This document shows, piece by piece, positions 60,236-64,000 of a DNA stretch of 64,000 nt; positions within the stretch are counted from its first letter, which is position 1, and each line of letters opens with the position of its first letter. The stretch is from positions 4,471,501 through 4,535,500 of the forward strand of contig NC_090711.1 in the NCBI RefSeq assembly GCF_040954835.1. The letters run 5' to 3'. The notes under the pieces were generated by a model. The model did no database searches. It was given only the letters and a program-made list of their open reading frames with translations, and had not been told where the DNA came from. The DNA is from Lepisosteus oculatus. Taxonomy: Eukaryota; Chordata; Actinopteri; Semionotiformes; Lepisosteidae. The translations under genes were made by a program, and so were the position numbers.

Positions 60236-62659
60236 ACCTTCTTGGAATGGTTTCTTTCTTTACGTGCTTTTTGTGTTCAAATTATATTGAAATGTACTGC
60301 TAAATGTGTCTATCTGATAGTCATCTTTAAATTGTTTTTTATTTTGATATTTTTTTTAGTAGACCAAAAATGAAGACAGCATTTAGAGTGTTTATCTAGT
60401 TAGCTCAAGCAATGACTCTGGAGAAAAAAGGAGGCGTTGATAACAATAAAACATGTTTTCCCCCAAAGAGTCAAACTGTTAAATGCGAAAAGTATACTGA
60501 TATTATAACAACATTAATTAAGTAGCCTAATTAGAGGATATTGCATTTTGAATAATTCACACAGACTTGTTAAATACTCATTTACTACTGCTAATCTATC
60601 CTCTGGAAGTACCTTACTTTGACATACTGTATAATCTTTACTTTCTAAACAAATGCAACTTCTTATGGAGCGAAGGTGAAGTAGACTCTGTAATGTACTA
60701 TTTCACTGCTATCAAACATTGTGTTCTTTTAGTCATTACAATATAATTACAGTTTCTGCCTTGAAACACCTGAAGTCGGTAGATTACCCTATATTTGGCT
60801 GAAGCATAATCAGAGGTCACACTGCAACTGTATTGCAGTTACAGGTATAGACCAATGCAAAATACTCACTACCATTTTGAATGATGCTCACAGTGTATAT
60901 CTAATGTAATCAATCCATGTTCTGCAGTTCTTTTTGAATTCAGACATTGAAATATAATTTCTTCTAATGTGAAATGTGCAGTTATGACAAAAAACAGCAA
61001 TGATCAGAACCAAATTGAGAATTATGCATGATACTGCATTTATATGTTATTCCTATACTGTACAGTCAGAATTGATTGTAAATTTGTGCACATTACTGTA
61101 TTTGAAAGTGTTATCAAATATTCTGTAGAATACATAAAATACATTTTCTGTTGAAACTCACAGATATGAAAATCCTTAGAAAGTCTGTGACTTCATTTCA
61201 GCATCACTGACCAGTCCAAGAACATTAACATCCTGTAGCTGAAGTCAAACTACAGTGTAGACTAAATGCTACAGCATCTGAGTTGCCCAGGCAAGTAAGA
61301 GGATAAAACCTTTCAAAAGAGTTTTTGTATCAGTGACAAATAACGTAATCTTTCTGAGCAGAATAGTCGTACTTTGCTGAACTACATCAGTAAGTACATC
61401 AAAGCGAAAGATCAAAGCACACAAAACAATCTTCAGGGTCAATTGTGCTAGTTGATACACCATTTAAATGGAAGAACTCACTTCATGAAAAGTTTAGCCT
61501 GAATTTGCAACATTTCCAAGTGCTTTCAATTGCTAAAGTGGATGTTTGAATCACCCAAAACACACACAGTTGTAAATACATAGTTCTCATAGTGATATAA
61601 TAATCATTTTAGTTGGGTTTAAAAAGTAGGTTGTTTTTCAACATGTAGATGTATCTGCAAGTAATAATGGATATCAGAGTTACATTACAGTGCACGAGAT
61701 TAGTTCTTTCTCCTCCCCACTAAGAAATATTACTCCTTACGCCCTTTCCTACTGTTGATTCTAGTACAGCCACTCCCACCCAGGCTTCATCTGCCTTTGA
61801 GCAGCCTCTGGTCACTGCATTCAGGGGCGATATGTAAATACACTACTTAATTAAAACATCTGTGAGCGGAGCAGAGCAAATCGCATTGATCAAATCTCAG
61901 CTTGAGAACATTTGCTTTGATGTCAAACAAAGTGAGTCTCTGAGAAAGTTGGTAGGGGTCTTGCTACAGAAACACTGATTTACTGGGGAGCTGGAGAATG
62001 TTAAAGCTGGGATTTTCTTTGCCTTTTTTTTGGGATCCTTGTTTTGAGGCATTTAGAGCAGTTGAGGTCCTGGTGTGTCATCAACCCTGCATGGCTGAGG
62101 GAGTGAAGCATGAGGCCATTGGAACAAGTGGAATGAGACAAGGAGCTGCTTGATAGAGCACCTGCTGAAGGGGTAGAGGGGTAAAAAGCAATGAACACAG
62201 TGAAAGGGGGGTTTGCTACTTTCATTTTTACATCACTGGCATACTGTTACTCTTTGTTTTCAAAGTTTTGTTATAAATTCCAGTTTTTAAAAGCACAGAG
62301 ACAGAAGAGAAGAAAAGCTTTAAATACTGACACAAGTGCAGCAAATTTATTGAGAATTGTAGCCTGCAGCAGATGATTATTTAAGCATTTCATATCATGG
62401 TTTGTGAAGTTTTAATACCAGCACAAAGAACAAACGGGATTATTTACTGTATTTACTACATGTGGACACATGGCTTCTATGGGATTTTTGTAATATTCCA
62501 AATATTACAGCTGTGACTATTGGCACATATTGTTTTTCTTAGCATTGCTGGGGTTAAAGATGTATGCTTGTAATGCAATACAGGGTATTTAGAAAGTACA
62601 AACTGAATTTATACAGAAGCAATATATGATACACCCAGAACCTATTCAAACGAAAGATA

Positions 62660-62672
62660 CTATATATATATA
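62660..62672 (+). repeat. TA dinucleotide run
   Basis: About six ta units inside a wider TA-rich stretch (62658-62750). Confidence 0.85.
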
Positions 62673-64000
62673 CCATGTATATTAAATAGCGTATACTCTA
62701 TATACAGTTCGTACTCAAATACAGTATGTACTGTATACACTTTATAGTAATGTGGAACAGCTGAAGTGATTTTCTATAAATAGATTTCTGGAGCACCACT
62801 CATTATGAATCAGCTGTCTCTCCTTAAGCACTCCACATGCCCAGTGAACTGAGTACTAAGCACTGTTCCTCCACTCATACCCTAGAAACTGTCCCTGGGA
62901 TTACTTAAAGCGCGGATGAATGGCTTGCTGGCTTCAGCTTGCCAGATGAGAATGATTTGATTAATTAAATGGCACAGTTCACCATCCATTTTTCTTTCCA
63001 CAGGCTTTACTGAACACTGGCTGAAAGGGAAGTAGAAGCCGAAGACCACAAAAAGTTAGCAACATCTGTGGTATCTATTCTGTATATATGTATAACCTGC
63101 AATGTTGATTTTCCCTTATATTTCATCTCATTTGGTCTCACAGTTTAACATACAGTATAACAGTACAATGGTTCTTGTCATAATTTATCATAATCGTAAT
63201 AATAGGATTCATCAGTTAATACTTTTGAAAACATAAAAATAATCCATGATGTGGAACTACTGCTTAAATAGCTTTGTGCGTATTTTAGTAGTTTGATCTT
63301 CCACCATCAAATACAAAACAGAAATGCATTTTTATGATATGGCACAGATTTCTGCCTATTCTGCAATCTTTCCAGATTGATTTTTATGTTGGTGCTGCTG
63401 TTCTCTGTCAGATCTCCCACTGGACATAAGATCTGTGAAGACAGAAAATACCACACTAACATTCAAATACTTCAGTATCTCAGCAGGGAACACTTCAGAC
63501 AAAATGCCTATGTTATGCCAAAATTAACTCAAAGTTAAATCTGAAAGTATGAATGAAATATTAAAAACATGTGGACTCATACATTCTTACTTTGGATAAG
63601 CTTGCAGTGAAACCATTAATAAGGTTTCCTTGAGGTGTTACTGAGATTGAAACACAACACAAGCAATTTTCTTCCAACATCCTGCACTTGGTCTGCAGTG
63701 TTTTGAAAAGCATATAGTAACAAGCACTATTCACAATTTGCCTGTTAATATATTATGGAAACTTTACTAAATTCATATCAGTAAAATACTGCAAAAATGC
63801 ATACTTATACAGAGGGAAAAACCTAACCAAATGGAGTATTTTCTGATTACCTCATATATAATGAACTGCACTTCAAATGTAGTTTTAATGTACATTATGA
63901 ATCATAGCAACTTAAAAATAATACTGCTCTGATAATATTGTTTTCAGAACCAAACGCTTAACAAAGATACTTCATTTTCATGGATGGACTGGATTACATG

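Larger units (their letters stand above)
49201..64000 (-). other. XKR7 intron 1, second part (to window edge)
   Basis: AT-rich intron with SINE and hAT-like relics listed separately. No exon was recognised on either strand. Numerous short open frames have no recognisable product. Confidence 0.5.

Overview
The window is vertebrate nuclear DNA, almost certainly from a ray-finned fish. It is AT-rich and CpG-depleted, has spliced genes with GT-AG introns, and carries fish-type SINEs and decayed retroelements. A 5S-rRNA-derived SINE family is present that I associate with non-teleost ray-finned fishes such as gars, bowfin, bichirs and sturgeons. That taxonomic narrowing is recollection and inference, not proof.

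Three protein-coding genes are recognisable, all transcribed leftward on the minus strand. (1) Positions 1-383 hold the first coding exon of a CABLES-family gene, best called CABLES2, running off the left edge, with its CpG-rich promoter at about 384-540. (2) Positions 4413-14120 hold a complete CCM2L gene. I assembled ten coding exons with compatible phases, giving 1827 nt and 608 residues. (3) Positions 24691-35702 hold exons 2 and 3 of XKR7. Its first coding exon was not found and must lie beyond 64000, so intron 1 exceeds 28 kb and fills the right-hand half of the window.

XKR7 and CCM2L are neighbours in the same orientation in human as well (20q11.21). CABLES2 is on the same human chromosome arm but far away (20q13.33), so the CABLES2 side marks a different gene order. 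CCM2L encodes an endothelial adaptor related to the CCM2 scaffold of the CCM complex. XKR7 is a multi-pass membrane protein of the XK/Kell family. CABLES proteins link cyclin-dependent kinases to Abl-type kinases. The three are not known to form one pathway; their proximity is chromosomal heritage.

The rest is intergenic or intronic. It holds tRNA-derived and 5S-derived SINEs, a LINE reverse-transcriptase relic that appears nested in a SINE, an inverted pair of repeat ends with a hammerhead-like core, a hAT-like fragment, simple repeats, a few CpG-retaining pockets and one unidentified frameshifted coding-like relic. I saw no tRNA or rRNA gene, no CRISPR array and no prokaryotic feature. The most interesting items are the insertion of about 160 residues of SWERR-type repeats inside the CCM2L PTB domain, an antisense SINE ending next to the splice donor of that same exon, the weak splice sites of CCM2L exon 4, and the CpG-rich islands in XKR7 intron 1.
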